64,000 bases of DNA from Calothrix sp. NIES-2100 (GCF_002368195.1 NZ_AP018178.1:7142645-7206644), one strand, 5' to 3'; positions 54,775-63,644 are shown, counted from the first letter of the stretch. Notes: a model not told the origin generated them from the letters alone. Numbers and translations are program-made.

Positions 54775-55409
54775 CCCTCACTGAACTTGCTTTTTTGAAA
54801 AATAAACTGCTTACAACAGTCACGCTTTGCATATCATACGCACAGACTGGCTGTTGAATGCATCCGTAACTGCTATACGAACAAAGCCTGCCCATGCAGG
54901 CTTTGTTACTGATAGATTCACTACACTAGATTTACCTAGTGCGTTAGCAAGAGGTTTAATCCTTTGACTCATCAATTAATTAACTTTTTATCATCCTAAT
55001 ATGTTTTTGCACCAAGCAATTTTTTGAAGCTTTTAGCCATTGTTCAGCCATTATTTTCAACAAATTTAACAAACCTTGGATTCCCGTTTGACCTTTTTAC
55101 AGGCTTGCCAGTTTTGAAACTGAGCGCAGCCGAAGGGTTGAATCGACCGTGGTTTACAAACCAGATGATTAAGCCTTGGTTTTTGGCATTAATTTGAGCA
55201 TACAGGTACAAAAAGCGAAATACAAGTACCAGAAAAGTTACTTAATCAGTTGTTATTGGGCATTGAGCATTGGGCACTTGTACTCTCGCAAGTCGTTCGC
55301 GGAGCGTCTCGTTCGCGTAGCGTCTCCCCTTGGGAGAAGAGAAGTATTGGGCATTGAGAAGAAAACTCCCCACACTCCCCACACTCCCTCACCTCCTCAT
55401 CCCTAGTCC
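54775..55409. other. Intergenic region between ftrV and the PP2C gene
   Basis: About 630 bp with no gene. It contains the perfect 12-bp hairpin at 54880-54907, a GCGGAGCGTCTCGTTCGCGTAGCGTCTC-type repeat near 55299-55326 and TTGGGCATTGAGCATT units near 55255-55275 and 55347. Confidence 0.6.
54880..54907. terminator. Perfect hairpin, possible bidirectional terminator
   Basis: AACAAAGCCTGC / GCAGGCTTTGTT is a perfect 12-bp stem with a CCAT loop. It lies more than 100 nt upstream of ftrV and could end transcription arriving from either side. Confidence 0.5.
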
Positions 55410-57329
55410 CTATTCCCTATTCTGCGAACATAGCTGCTGCACACCTGGAAGCTGGCGACAAAATTGTTGGAATGTTTGCGGCTGAAGTTGCCACCAAATC
55501 AATAATCCCAAAGTTGTACCACCCAAAAGTAACAATAATCCCCCAAATAGGACTAAAGCTTTACTTCGGCTTGGTTGTTTGACTTCGGTTGGGGTAGCTT
55601 CTTGGGCTGTAATGTCTACATCTACAACTATGGGCGCATCTTCCTCCAAAGAAAGGTCTAGTGTTTGTTCTGCTGCGATCACTTCTACTTGCGGTTGTGC
55701 ATAAGTTAAAGAGACAAAGTATTCTCGGGAAACGTTGCAAAGGGTCATCACTACCGACGTATTATCATGACCATTTTTCTGATTCGCAAATTTAATCCAA
55801 CGGTGTACAGCATCTTCTATATCTAGTTGCTTATTTAGCACCGCTAATGCGTAATTCTGCCAGGATTGTTCTACCCAGTTGTTGTCACTTAACCCATCAG
55901 AACACAGCAACAATATGCCATCTTCTTCCAAAATGAACCGCTTGATCTCAACCCGCAGGGATTCAGCATCTCTGGTTCCCAATGCTTGGGTGAGGGCAGT
56001 TGCATCTTTTCGCATCAAGGCTTGACGATAGAAACTGCGGGCATAGCGAACTTCCCGTGCTGCTACATCATCATCTACTGTCAGTAACTGACAATAATTA
56101 CGAGTAATCCAGTAAGCACGGCTATCACCTATACTAGCTAGGTAAAGTTCATGAGTAGTTGCAGAGCCTTTAGATGATTTTGCCTGCACTCGTTGTGGCA
56201 GTTGTAATGCCATCACCAAAGTTGTAGCCATCCGTTCTCTACCTTGGCGATTTTGTTTGTCATTACTGGCAGAAATCACGTTATTGACTACGCGCAAGCA
56301 CGCCTCTAGTTGTTGTTCCCACAAATCTGGGGTAATTAGTTCAGTTTGTGCGGCTAACTCGCCGAATAATGCACGGATCTGTAATTTTAAGGACTGTACT
56401 GCTAATTGACTAGCTTCTTCACCACCATCATGTCCACCAATACCATCGCAAACCATCGATAAGTGTGGTACTAATCGGTCTTTGAGGTCATCAGAGTTAG
56501 CAGGGAAGCAAGCGTCTTCATTGCGCGTCATCACTATTCCAGTGTCGGTTGCGCCTGCTACTTCTAAGTTTAAGGGCAATTCTGCGGCTGATGAGAGTAA
56601 CAGGGTATTAAGTTGAGTGGAAATTGCCTCAAACTCAACTTCAGTTGAGCGCATCTGCTTAATTATGTGCTGTAAACTTTGAGCGATAGCGGCTTTAGCA
56701 GATCCTACCAAAGGCTGCCAAGATTCTGCCAAATCTGGCAAACTAGGTAAGCTTTCGGTTGTGGAGTGAAGTTCCAATAGACGCACACACCAACCCTGCA
56801 CCCGCAGATTGTTGAGCATGAGTAAACTGTTGGCTACTCCCTGTTCTAATAAAGGTTGCCAAAGTTGGAGAATTTGCCATAACCAGTAAACCTGTCTTAC
56901 CGCCGTTGCTTGTTCCCATGCATTAGCGATCGCCGGATAGAGATTTCCATTGTCCGCGATCGGCACGTTTTCTAGCAAGAGAATATCATCCCCACTGCCC
57001 TCAAAAGAGCGAATATACCCATAAGCTTGGGGTAGGTGCAATCGTTCATAATACAAGCGTAGATAAGGAATCACCTCATTGGGCAATTCTTCAGGTATCT
57101 CAGGTAACAGTCCTGGTTGTGTATCCAACCAAATTTGATGCGTAATTACCTCATACCTATTTGCTACCATTGTTCCTGGGGGAATTTTCGCCGCCGATCC
57201 CCCAGTAGCCCAAAGATAGCGATGAACTAAGGCAGTTTGACAATTGGCACAAACACGACTTTTCAAGGGATTAATCGGGTTTGTACAGTCTGGATTGATG
57301 CAATAGATGATCCGTTCAGTAGTAATCAT
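55410..57329 (-). CDS. PP2C-type serine/threonine phosphatase with zinc ribbon and C-terminal membrane helix
   Basis: The 639-residue protein begins with a Cys4 zinc-ribbon-like segment (YCINPDCTNPINPL then CANCQ). A region of about 200 residues follows, starting MVANRYEVITHQIW, that has a kinase-like opening but no catalytic loop or DFG. The PP2C domain (about 260-520) has RNEDAC, CDGIGGHDGG, IGDSRAYW, CSDGLSDNNW and HDNTSVV. A membrane helix (ALVLFGGLLLLLGGTTLGLLIWW, about 590-612) follows an acidic linker, and a short tail ends the protein. It may dephosphorylate Ser/Thr kinases or anti-sigma-type targets at the membrane; partners are not in the window. Confidence 0.85.
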   Translation of the reverse strand: MITTERIIYCINPDCTNPINPLKSRVCANCQTALVHRYLWATGGSAAKIPPGTMVANRYEVITHQIWLDTQPGLLPEIPEELPNEVIPYLRLYYERLHLPQAYGYIRSFEGSGDDILLLENVPIADNGNLYPAIANAWEQATAVRQVYWLWQILQLWQPLLEQGVANSLLMLNNLRVQGWCVRLLELHSTTESLPSLPDLAESWQPLVGSAKAAIAQSLQHIIKQMRSTEVEFEAISTQLNTLLLSSAAELPLNLEVAGATDTGIVMTRNEDACFPANSDDLKDRLVPHLSMVCDGIGGHDGGEEASQLAVQSLKLQIRALFGELAAQTELITPDLWEQQLEACLRVVNNVISASNDKQNRQGRERMATTLVMALQLPQRVQAKSSKGSATTHELYLASIGDSRAYWITRNYCQLLTVDDDVAAREVRYARSFYRQALMRKDATALTQALGTRDAESLRVEIKRFILEEDGILLLCSDGLSDNNWVEQSWQNYALAVLNKQLDIEDAVHRWIKFANQKNGHDNTSVVMTLCNVSREYFVSLTYAQPQVEVIAAEQTLDLSLEEDAPIVVDVDITAQEATPTEVKQPSRSKALVLFGGLLLLLGGTTLGLLIWWQLQPQTFQQFCRQLPGVQQLCSQNRE

Positions 57330-57554
57330 AAACTCAATTAATTTCTACTCATTAATTTCGATTAAATATAGCTGGCAAATACTTGAAGGCTAGAATAGAC
57401 TGGTTCTGTGTACCCTTGGCTACAACTTGTTACTGAAATTAATCAAAATTGATGGTTAAAAATACCATATTTAGCTTTCCGTAAACACTCAGCCCCAGGG
57501 TGGATCTAGTTAAGAGAAATAGATTTACATAAATGTAGTGTCTAGGATGGCGCT

Positions 57555-57989
57555 ATGCCAAGTTATACCGTAATCTGGCTCTTGGCAGGATCAGTTTTGT
57601 GTCTAATGGAACTGTTCTTGCCGTCTGCTTTTGTCGCTTTCATGATGGGAATTAGCGCTTTTATAGTGGCGCTACTGTCTCGCGTAGTTTTGGGTAGTTT
57701 GTGGCTGCAAGTTTTAGCTTGGCTGTTGCTTTCTACGTTACTAGTGTTGGGTTCCCGTCGATTTGTGCAACCGCGACGGCGTAACACAAAAATTCAAAAT
57801 GCAATTACAGGTGAAACTTTAACAGAAATACCGCCTGGAAAAACAGGCCGAGTGCAATACGAAGGAAATTCTTGGCAAGCAAGATGTGATGATGACAAAA
57901 TCAGCATCCCGCCCCATCAAAGAGTTTATATCGTCCGCAGAGAAGGCACCACCTTGATTGTGATGCCCGAAACCCTGTTGCATTCTTAG
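57555..57989 (+). CDS. NfeD family protein
   Basis: The 144-residue product is the short NfeD form. It has two or three N-terminal membrane helices (AGSVLCLMELFLPSAFVAFMMGISAFIVALL, LWLQVLAWLLLSTLLVLG) and a C-terminal OB-fold region (GKTGRVQYEGNSWQARCDD, RVYIVRREGTTLIVMP). NfeD proteins pair with stomatin-like SPFH proteins, and the paraslipin gene lies 210 bp downstream on the same strand. The spacer holds tandem repeats and G/C-rich tracts. The serine-protease domain of longer NfeD proteins is absent. Confidence 0.88.
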   Translation: MPSYTVIWLLAGSVLCLMELFLPSAFVAFMMGISAFIVALLSRVVLGSLWLQVLAWLLLSTLLVLGSRRFVQPRRRNTKIQNAITGETLTEIPPGKTGRVQYEGNSWQARCDDDKISIPPHQRVYIVRREGTTLIVMPETLLHS

Positions 57990-57998
57990 ATGATTTGT

Positions 57999-58026
57999 CA
58001 TTGGGCATTGGGCATTGGGCATTGGG
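57999..58026. repeat. TTGGGCA tandem repeat
   Basis: Three to four perfect TTGGGCA heptamers start 10 nt after the nfeD stop, followed by a GGGGAGA-rich and a CCCTCATC-rich stretch. The whole 58000-58150 spacer is low complexity. Confidence 0.75.
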
Positions 58027-58199
58027 TATGGGGAAGAGATCGGGGAGATGGGGAAGAAAACTCCCCACACTCCCTCATCTCTCTTGTCCTCCTTGTCTCC
58101 CTTCCTTCATCCCCCTCATCTCTCTTCCCTCATCCCCCTCATCTCCCTTCCCGAACTCTCACCACTCAATCTCGATATTAAAAATTTAGGAGAATCACA

Positions 58200-59177
58200 A
58201 TGGGACAGTTATTTTTGCTAATATTTTTGACACTTGGAGGTTCGGCTTTAGCAGGTGCTGTGAAAGTTATTAATCAAGGCGATGAGGCTTTGGTGGAACG
58301 ATTGGGTAGCTACAACAAAAAACTCGAACCAGGGCTAAACCTGGTTGCCCCTTTCCTCGATAAAATTGTTTATAAACAAACTATCCGCGAAAAAGTTTTA
58401 GATATTCCACCACAACAGTGCATTACCCGTGACAACGTTTCGATCACTGTTGATGCAGTAGTTTACTGGCGGATCATCGATATGGAGAAGGCTTATTACA
58501 AAGTAGAAAATCTCCAATCAGCAATGGTGAATTTGGTATTAACTCAAATCCGCTCCGAAATGGGACAATTAGAGTTAGATGAAACTTTTACTGCCCGTTC
58601 TCAAGTTAATGAACTTCTCTTGCGGGATTTAGACATTGCTACCGATCCTTGGGGTGTGAAAGTCACGCGGGTAGAACTGCGAGATCTGATTCCATCAAAA
58701 GCAGTACAGGAATCGATGGAATTACAGATGTCAGCAGAACGTAAAAAACGAGCATCTATTTTAACCTCCGAAGGCGATCGCGAATCAGCTATCAATAGCG
58801 CTAGAGGTAAAGCAGAAGCCCAAATTCTAGACGCAGAAGCTCGTCAAAAATCCGTTATTTTACAAGCTGAAGCTGAACAAAAAGCCATTGTTCTGAGAGC
58901 GCAAGCTGAACGTCAGCAGCAAGTTCTCAAAGCTCAAGCTATTGCTGAGTCAGCAGACATTATTGCGCAAAAAATCAAAAGCAACCCCGACGCGCACAAA
59001 GCATTAGAAGTTTTATTTGCCTTGGGTTATCTGGATATGGGCGCGACAATTGGTAAAAGTGATAGCAGTAAAGTCATGTTTATCGATCCCCGCAGTATTC
59101 CTGCAACTTTAGAGGGCATAAAATCTATTGTCTCAGATGCTCAGGAGATACCAGGGCTAAATAATAATCGCAGTTAG
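58200..59177 (+). CDS. Paraslipin-like SPFH/Band 7 protein (stomatin family)
   Basis: The 325-residue protein has an N-terminal membrane anchor (residues of about 4-20). The SPFH core (about 20-190) includes INQGDEALVERLGSYNKKLEPGLNLVAPF, SITVDAVVYWRI and LLRDLDIATDPWGVKVTRVELRD. An Ala/Gln/Glu-rich coiled coil (about 195-260, EAQILDAEARQKSVILQAEAEQ) precedes a short C-terminal tail. The length and motifs match QmcA/paraslipin-type proteins, which form oligomeric membrane rings. It has a strong Shine-Dalgarno (AGGAGAA) and lies after the NfeD gene, its usual partner. Confidence 0.9.
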   Translation: MGQLFLLIFLTLGGSALAGAVKVINQGDEALVERLGSYNKKLEPGLNLVAPFLDKIVYKQTIREKVLDIPPQQCITRDNVSITVDAVVYWRIIDMEKAYYKVENLQSAMVNLVLTQIRSEMGQLELDETFTARSQVNELLLRDLDIATDPWGVKVTRVELRDLIPSKAVQESMELQMSAERKKRASILTSEGDRESAINSARGKAEAQILDAEARQKSVILQAEAEQKAIVLRAQAERQQQVLKAQAIAESADIIAQKIKSNPDAHKALEVLFALGYLDMGATIGKSDSSKVMFIDPRSIPATLEGIKSIVSDAQEIPGLNNNRS

Positions 59178-59323
59178 TTGGGGAGGGGATGAGGAGAAGC
59201 AGGGGGGCAGAGGGGCACGGGGGACAAGGGAGACAAGGGAGACAAAGGGGAAAAGGGAGACAAAGAGAATTGTGAACTATGCCCAATGACAACTGACAAC
59301 TGACAACTGACAACTGACAAATA
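59178..59323. repeat. G-rich tract and TGACAAC tandem repeats
   Basis: 59178-59270 is purine-rich with many GGGG or GGG runs (AGCAGGGGGGCAGAGGGGCAC and similar). It is followed by (ACTGACA)n units at 59286-59320. It lies between convergent genes. Confidence 0.65.
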
Positions 59324-61138
59324 TCAAATTCCCCAATTGATGCTAAAACCAAAATTAGTACCTTCGGGTTCTGCGGTTAAGGTTCCTAAGCCAGTTTGTC
59401 CAATTGCATTGCCTGCAAAGATGTCTAATCCGAAGCCGGAACTGGGTAAAAAGCGTAAGCCTGTACTCCAAATACTTCTTTTGCCATCCAAGACAGGGGT
59501 ATATTCCCCAATCAATTGCAGCTGATCCCCAAAAGCCTGGTTAATTCCTATTCCTACCCCTATACGCCTCGTGTCTCCAAAAAATGCTCCCTTGGGATTA
59601 ATGGATATGGCAGTTTGGGTACTGAGTTGATAGGCAATAGGCAACTCTACATACAAAGTTCCGTTAAGACCACCTTGTTGCAAGGTTGTCTCGCTGATTC
59701 CTGCAAGTTTAGCACTGAGGGTGAGACCATCGCCTCGTGTTTGATCAAAAAACTTGAGTTTCATTGCACCGCCAATTTTAACTCCTGTGCCAGGTATTTC
59801 TTGCTCAGAAAAGCGATCGCTTGATGCAAATTGATCCACAATTAGTTCTAACTGTGAATCATCTGTTAAGCCATAGGCTAGAGCAAAACTGGAACTACCA
59901 TGTGTACCTAGCCCTCCTCTGAGTTGGAATTTGCCGCTTGGTAAGGTGTTAGCAGTTGCAAGTGTCAGCCCATCAAACAGCAATGTGCGATTGCGGTAGG
60001 AAAGTGAAGTTTGGGGAATATTACTAAAATTAGCTGCATACCCTTGTCCAAAATCGATCACATGCTTGAAGCGAACTCCTAACAATAAATCATCGCCATC
60101 AGGAATAAACCCCAACAAGCCTGTGGTCGGTGTTGTACCATAACTGTTGGTAGCGTAAACCTCTGCTGCCATTTTGGGATTGAAAGCGTAATCTATACCG
60201 ACAGTCCAGAGTAATTTCCTTGTAATCGAGCGGTCTTTGGCAATAAAAGTATTACCTCCAGGCCCCAAAGGAGTTTGTATATTAGCAAATAAGTTCACTC
60301 TTTTGGAAGTTTGCCAGTTAAACCCTGTTCCAATGTTGAAAAAAGTCCCAAAAAAATCTCCACCAGCAACTTTTTCCGGAAAGAAAACGACTCCAGGAGT
60401 GAAATGTAGTTGCAAATTTGGAGATGCTTTGTAGGTAATTGGTAACTGTAAAGCCCCAACAGGTTGAACAACAAAAAATTGTTTGTTTGGACTATTGTTA
60501 AACACCCCAGTATTGGCAGATATATGTAATAACTGAAACGTACCTGCAACACCTACAGCCCAGTGATTTTGGTTGAGGATTTGATATTTTAATTTAGTGC
60601 CATAACTTACAGTTGTAAAGATAGTACATTCGCTTCTAACTGGGCATTTTAGATAATCGTCAAAAATATCACCTGTAAAACCTATTTGGAAGTTGTCTGT
60701 GATTCCCCAGTCGATATTTAAATGATAGGTTTGTAAACCTGTACCAGAAACCGAATTATCCGTTGGCAGAACTTGCAAAAAACCACCTTCGATCTGAACT
60801 GCACCCTGTCGCAGTTGGTTGGCGGTTTCCAAGTTATGCAATTGGGTTGGCGGTAGTTGCAATGGGGAAAGCTGCACCTGTGTAGGCGAATCTTGGGTTG
60901 AAGTGCTATCAGGCGATCGCAGTTTTTGCAATTTCTCTGGTGGAATGTCTGGAAAAGCAACTAGCGGTGCTTCTGTTTGCAAATCTTTGGCTTGAGTACT
61001 CACAGGCGATCGCGGTTGCGGAACTTCTTCTGTGACCGTTTCTAGCGAAGAAACAGAGTATGCACCTTCAGATGCATAACTTAAACTCCCAAAAGTTAGA
61101 GAAAGCAAACAAAAGGAAAAGATTTTGATTTTATGCAT
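59324..61138 (-). CDS. Secreted or outer-membrane beta-barrel-like protein
   Basis: The 604-residue product has a convincing signal peptide (MHKIKIFSFCLLSLTFGSLSYAS, cleavage after about residue 23). A proline/glutamine-rich low-complexity region (about 30-110) follows. The rest is a series of beta-strand pairs with alternating hydrophobic and polar residues (GGFLQVLP, NFQIGFTGD, YGTKLKYQIL, RGGLGTHGSSSFALAYGL, GLDIFAGNAIGQTGL) and ends in a hydrophobic NFGFSINWGI strand, consistent with an outer-membrane barrel. No TonB box or SLH domain is seen. Substrate unknown. It converges with the paraslipin gene. Confidence 0.72.
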   Translation of the reverse strand: MHKIKIFSFCLLSLTFGSLSYASEGAYSVSSLETVTEEVPQPRSPVSTQAKDLQTEAPLVAFPDIPPEKLQKLRSPDSTSTQDSPTQVQLSPLQLPPTQLHNLETANQLRQGAVQIEGGFLQVLPTDNSVSGTGLQTYHLNIDWGITDNFQIGFTGDIFDDYLKCPVRSECTIFTTVSYGTKLKYQILNQNHWAVGVAGTFQLLHISANTGVFNNSPNKQFFVVQPVGALQLPITYKASPNLQLHFTPGVVFFPEKVAGGDFFGTFFNIGTGFNWQTSKRVNLFANIQTPLGPGGNTFIAKDRSITRKLLWTVGIDYAFNPKMAAEVYATNSYGTTPTTGLLGFIPDGDDLLLGVRFKHVIDFGQGYAANFSNIPQTSLSYRNRTLLFDGLTLATANTLPSGKFQLRGGLGTHGSSSFALAYGLTDDSQLELIVDQFASSDRFSEQEIPGTGVKIGGAMKLKFFDQTRGDGLTLSAKLAGISETTLQQGGLNGTLYVELPIAYQLSTQTAISINPKGAFFGDTRRIGVGIGINQAFGDQLQLIGEYTPVLDGKRSIWSTGLRFLPSSGFGLDIFAGNAIGQTGLGTLTAEPEGTNFGFSINWGI

Positions 61139-61411
61139 GTTTTTTCTGGGGCGATCGCTCTAATTCCAGATAAAAAATAGTATAAAAAAAATCCAATTTC
61201 CTTGTGAACGCAATGAGAATTGCTGACAGCGAAGTTTCGCGTTGTCAGTTTATTAAAAAAGGCTGTCAATCTATTGACAACCTTTCTACGTTTCCAAATC
61301 GCACCTTTTCCATTTCCCTAAAAGCGATCGCAGCATGATGGGACAATAGGAGCAGTGGAGACAAGCAGACGCTCTAACGCAAAGAAATGCTCAATGCCCA
61401 ATACCCATTGA
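61139..61411. other. Spacer between zur and the outer-membrane-like gene
   Basis: The 273-bp spacer contains the terminator hairpin described at 61255-61282, a HIP1-like site near 61325 and CAATGCCCAATACCC repeats near 61391. The promoter of the outer-membrane-like gene should lie just right of 61138. Confidence 0.45.
61255..61282 (-). terminator. Rho-independent terminator of zur
   Basis: On the minus strand, GGTTGTCAAT pairs with ATTGACAGCC (one mismatch, 2-nt loop) followed by TTTTTT. It lies about 130 nt beyond the zur stop codon. Confidence 0.7.
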
Positions 61412-61822
61412 CTATTGACCAATCTCCGCAGCTTGCTCACTCTGACATTGGTTACACAACCCAAAAAACTCTAGAGTGTGGTAAAAAATTTTAAACTTCA
61501 GGTTGGCTTCTAACTTTTCTTCTAAGTCATGTACTGGGCATTGATTAATCGGAATTGAGACACCACATTGCAAGCAAGTGAGGTGGTGTTTATCTTGCTG
61601 CGCTAGACTATAAAGGGCTTCACCATTCGCTAAAGTCCGTAGTTGTACCATTCCTTCTAGTTTTAAGGCTTCTAAGGAGCGATAAACTGTTGCTAATCCC
61701 ATACTTTGATTACGATTACGTAATTCCACATATATATCTTGTGCGGAAATTCCTTGTTTGATGGTTTTCAACAGGTTTAAAATCCTCTCCTGACTGCGGG
61801 TGCGTATGGCTCTCATAGACAA
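61412..61822 (-). CDS. zur: Fur family regulator, probably Zur (FurB)
   Basis: The 136-residue protein has the Fur winged-helix domain with SAQDIYVELRNRNQSMGLATVYRSLEALKLEGMV (about 25-58). The dimerisation domain follows with the metal-site HHLTCLQCGVSIPI (about 79) and a second CNQC near the C-terminus, two CxxC pairs forming the structural zinc site. The sequence is closer to cyanobacterial FurB/Zur than to iron-sensing FurA, which is longer and has a different N-terminus. Zur represses zinc-uptake genes. PerR is the less likely alternative. No Zur box is identified here. Confidence 0.8.
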   Translation of the reverse strand: MSMRAIRTRSQERILNLLKTIKQGISAQDIYVELRNRNQSMGLATVYRSLEALKLEGMVQLRTLANGEALYSLAQQDKHHLTCLQCGVSIPINQCPVHDLEEKLEANLKFKIFYHTLEFFGLCNQCQSEQAAEIGQ

Positions 61823-61961
61823 TTGTTTAAATTTGCCGCTGTAGTTGAAGCTGTCATACTGGCTAATTGAATAAATTAACTATAAGCGCTTCATAATCTT
61901 ATTTTTACTCAGTTGGAACAGAAAGTTATAGTATAGCGATCGCAGCATTCAGCGATCGCCC

Positions 61962-62240
61962 ATGCAAAGGAAGTATTTAGCCAAAATTTTTGTCACACTT
62001 CGTCCTTCTGTTTTAGACCCAGCTGGTGTGGCTGTACAATCTGGTCTCAAGCAACTCGGATATGACAATGTTGAACAGGTGCGGATTGGTAAGTACATTG
62101 AATTGACCATAACCTCGACACAAGAAGCTAAAGCGCGTCAAGACCTCGATCACATCTGTGACCAAATGCTCGCCAATCCAGTAATTGAAAATTATCGTTT
62201 TGAATTGATAGAAGTCGAAACACAGACGGGGGTGTTTTAG
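61962..62240 (+). CDS. purS: Phosphoribosylformylglycinamidine synthase subunit PurS
   Basis: The 92-residue product matches PurS: KYLAKIFVTLRPSVLDPAGVAVQSGLKQLGYDN, then VEQVRIGKYIEL, and CDQMLANPVIENYRFEL at the end. PurS dimers assemble with PurL and PurQ to make formylglycinamidine ribonucleotide from FGAR. The start ATG lies directly after a GCGATCGC octamer. purQ follows after 180 bp, an unusually long gap filled with G-rich DNA and tandem repeats. Confidence 0.93.
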   Translation: MQRKYLAKIFVTLRPSVLDPAGVAVQSGLKQLGYDNVEQVRIGKYIELTITSTQEAKARQDLDHICDQMLANPVIENYRFELIEVETQTGVF

Positions 62241-62331
62241 GGACTAGGGGCTAGGGACTAGGGGCTAGGGACTAGGGGAGCAGGGGAGCAGGGGAGCAGG
62301 GGGTAGGGGAGCAGGGGGCAGGGGAGAAATA
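62240..62331 (+). repeat. G-rich repeat tract in the purS-purQ spacer
   Basis: Repeating GGGGCTAGGGACTA and GGGGAGCA units give about ten GGG/GGGG runs with loops of 3-7 nt on the mRNA strand. The pattern fits a G-quadruplex-forming sequence. Confidence 0.7.
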
Positions 62332-62343
62332 ATTGATGAATCT

Positions 62344-62420
62344 TAGCCCAATGCCCAATGCCCAATGCCCCATGACCATTGACCATTGACAAATGACAAA
62401 TGACCATTGACCATTGACAA
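62344..62420 (+). repeat. Tandem heptamer repeats running into the purQ start
   Basis: CCCAATG units (about three) are followed by ATGACCATTGACCATTGACAA-type units repeated twice. The purQ ATGACAAA itself is the final, continuing unit of the array. No Shine-Dalgarno can be seen between them. Confidence 0.7.
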
Positions 62421-63098
62421 ATGACAAAATTCGGTGTAATAGTTTTTCCGGGTTCTAATTGCGATCGCGATGTTGCTTATGTAACCAGAGACTTACTTGG
62501 GCAACCGACTCGCATGGTTTGGCATCAAGAGACTGATATTGCTGATTTGGATGTGATTGTCATCCCTGGTGGCTTTAGTTACGGGGATTATTTACGTTGT
62601 GGTGCGATCGCCCGATTTTCGCCAGTAATGCAGCAGGTAGTCGAACATGCCCAAAAGGGTAAGTTTGTCTTGGGTATTTGCAATGGTTTTCAAGTATTAA
62701 CTGAGGCAGGCTTGTTACCAGGAATACTCACCAGAAATCAGGATTTACATTTTATCTGCGATCGCCTTCCTCTCAAAGTTGAGCGTACCAATTTACCTTG
62801 GACGCAAGCCTATACAACTGGTGAAATTATTACCGTACCAGTTGCCCACGGGGAAGGTCGATACTATGCGGATCAAGCTACTCTGGCAGCACTGGAAGAT
62901 AACGGGCAAGTAGTGTTCCGTTATGCAGGCGAGAACCCCAACGGTTCATTGAACAACATTGCCGGGATTTGTAACCGTCAGGGCAATGTTTTGGGCATGA
63001 TGCCGCACCCTGAAAGAGCCTCTGACCCGATTTTAGGCGGTAATGATGGTTTGAGGCTATTTCAAAGTTTATTAGATAAGGTGGCTGCGATCGCCTAG
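62421..63098 (+). CDS. purQ: Phosphoribosylformylglycinamidine synthase subunit PurQ (glutaminase)
   Basis: The 225-residue protein has the class I glutamine amidotransferase signature: KFVLGICNGFQVL with the nucleophile Cys (about residue 86). The catalytic His and Glu are in MMPHPERAS near 193-197. The N-terminus KFGVIVFPGSNCDRD matches PurQ. It supplies ammonia to the PurL subunit in step four of purine synthesis. The start codon lies inside the tandem-repeat array; upstream in-frame ATGACA copies exist but would add only repeat-encoded residues. Confidence 0.95.
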   Translation: MTKFGVIVFPGSNCDRDVAYVTRDLLGQPTRMVWHQETDIADLDVIVIPGGFSYGDYLRCGAIARFSPVMQQVVEHAQKGKFVLGICNGFQVLTEAGLLPGILTRNQDLHFICDRLPLKVERTNLPWTQAYTTGEIITVPVAHGEGRYYADQATLAALEDNGQVVFRYAGENPNGSLNNIAGICNRQGNVLGMMPHPERASDPILGGNDGLRLFQSLLDKVAAIA

Positions 63099-63138
63099 TG
63101 TTCGTAGTCAACACTACTGAAAAATCCACCGACTGAAG

Positions 63139-63200
63139 TAGGGGCACGGCATCAGTAAGATTACTCCATACACGAAAAGATTTTGGATGCCGTGCCCTTA
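63139..63200. repeat. Small inverted repeat (TAGGGGCACGGCATC type)
   Basis: TAGGGGCACGGCATC at 63139-63153 mirrors GATGCCGTGCCCTTA at 63186-63200 with one mismatch. It resembles the GGGGCAC cores of the MITE-like elements at 17461 and 26964. It follows purQ by about 40 nt. Confidence 0.65.
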
Positions 63201-63219
63201 CGAACTTATTTTCCGAGAC

Positions 63220-63242
63220 AAATGACTATTGACTATTGACAA
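63220..63242 (+). repeat. Tandem heptamer repeats before the Trp-rich gene
   Basis: AAATGACTATTGACTATTGACAA runs directly into the start codon of the next gene, as seen before purQ and rplY. Confidence 0.65.
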
Positions 63243-63497
63243 ATGCCTAAAAAACAGAAATTTCCTTACCTCCTGGGTTCTAAATGGACAGCCCAGCAAA
63301 AAGTAGATGGTTGGCGACATTTCCAAGTCGTCAATCGGAAAAATCAAGGTAATTGGGTTTACGCTGAAATGGTTTCAGCGTGCGATCCAAAAGTTCGTTT
63401 CTGGCTTAATGCCAAATTATTACAAGATAACTCCCAGTGGCAAGCGGGCTGGCAACCACTCAAAGAAATAGCACAACTCGAAAACGATGTGTCTTAA
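63243..63497 (+). CDS. Tryptophan-rich protein, TIGR02450-like
   Basis: The 84-residue protein has six Trp residues spaced through LGSKWTAQQKVDGWRHFQVV, GNWVYAEMVSACDPKVRFW and QWQAGWQPLKE. This matches the conserved Trp-rich family TIGR02450, found in cyanobacteria and other bacteria, of unknown function. The start follows tandem ATTGACTA/ATGACTA repeats with no Shine-Dalgarno. Confidence 0.85.
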   Translation: MPKKQKFPYLLGSKWTAQQKVDGWRHFQVVNRKNQGNWVYAEMVSACDPKVRFWLNAKLLQDNSQWQAGWQPLKEIAQLENDVS

Positions 63498-63595
63498 TTT
63501 GCCCAAGAGGAGGCAGAGGGGCAGAGGGGACAAGGGAAGGGGGGCAAGGGAGATGGGGGAGACAAAGAGACGCTGAGACGGGGAGAAATAATAAA

Positions 63596-63644
63596 TGCCC
63601 AATGCCCAATGCCCAATGCCCAATGCCCAATGCCCAATGCCCAA
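63596..63644. repeat. Seven perfect TGCCCAA heptamers
   Basis: Seven tandem copies of TGCCCAA with no interruption, the longest such array in the window. This is the STRR type well known from Nostocales genomes. Confidence 0.9.

Noticed and set aside
63596..63644. Possible CRISPR array (regular 7-bp repeats)
   Set aside because: The units are perfect 7-mers with no spacers, typical STRRs, and there are no cas genes.
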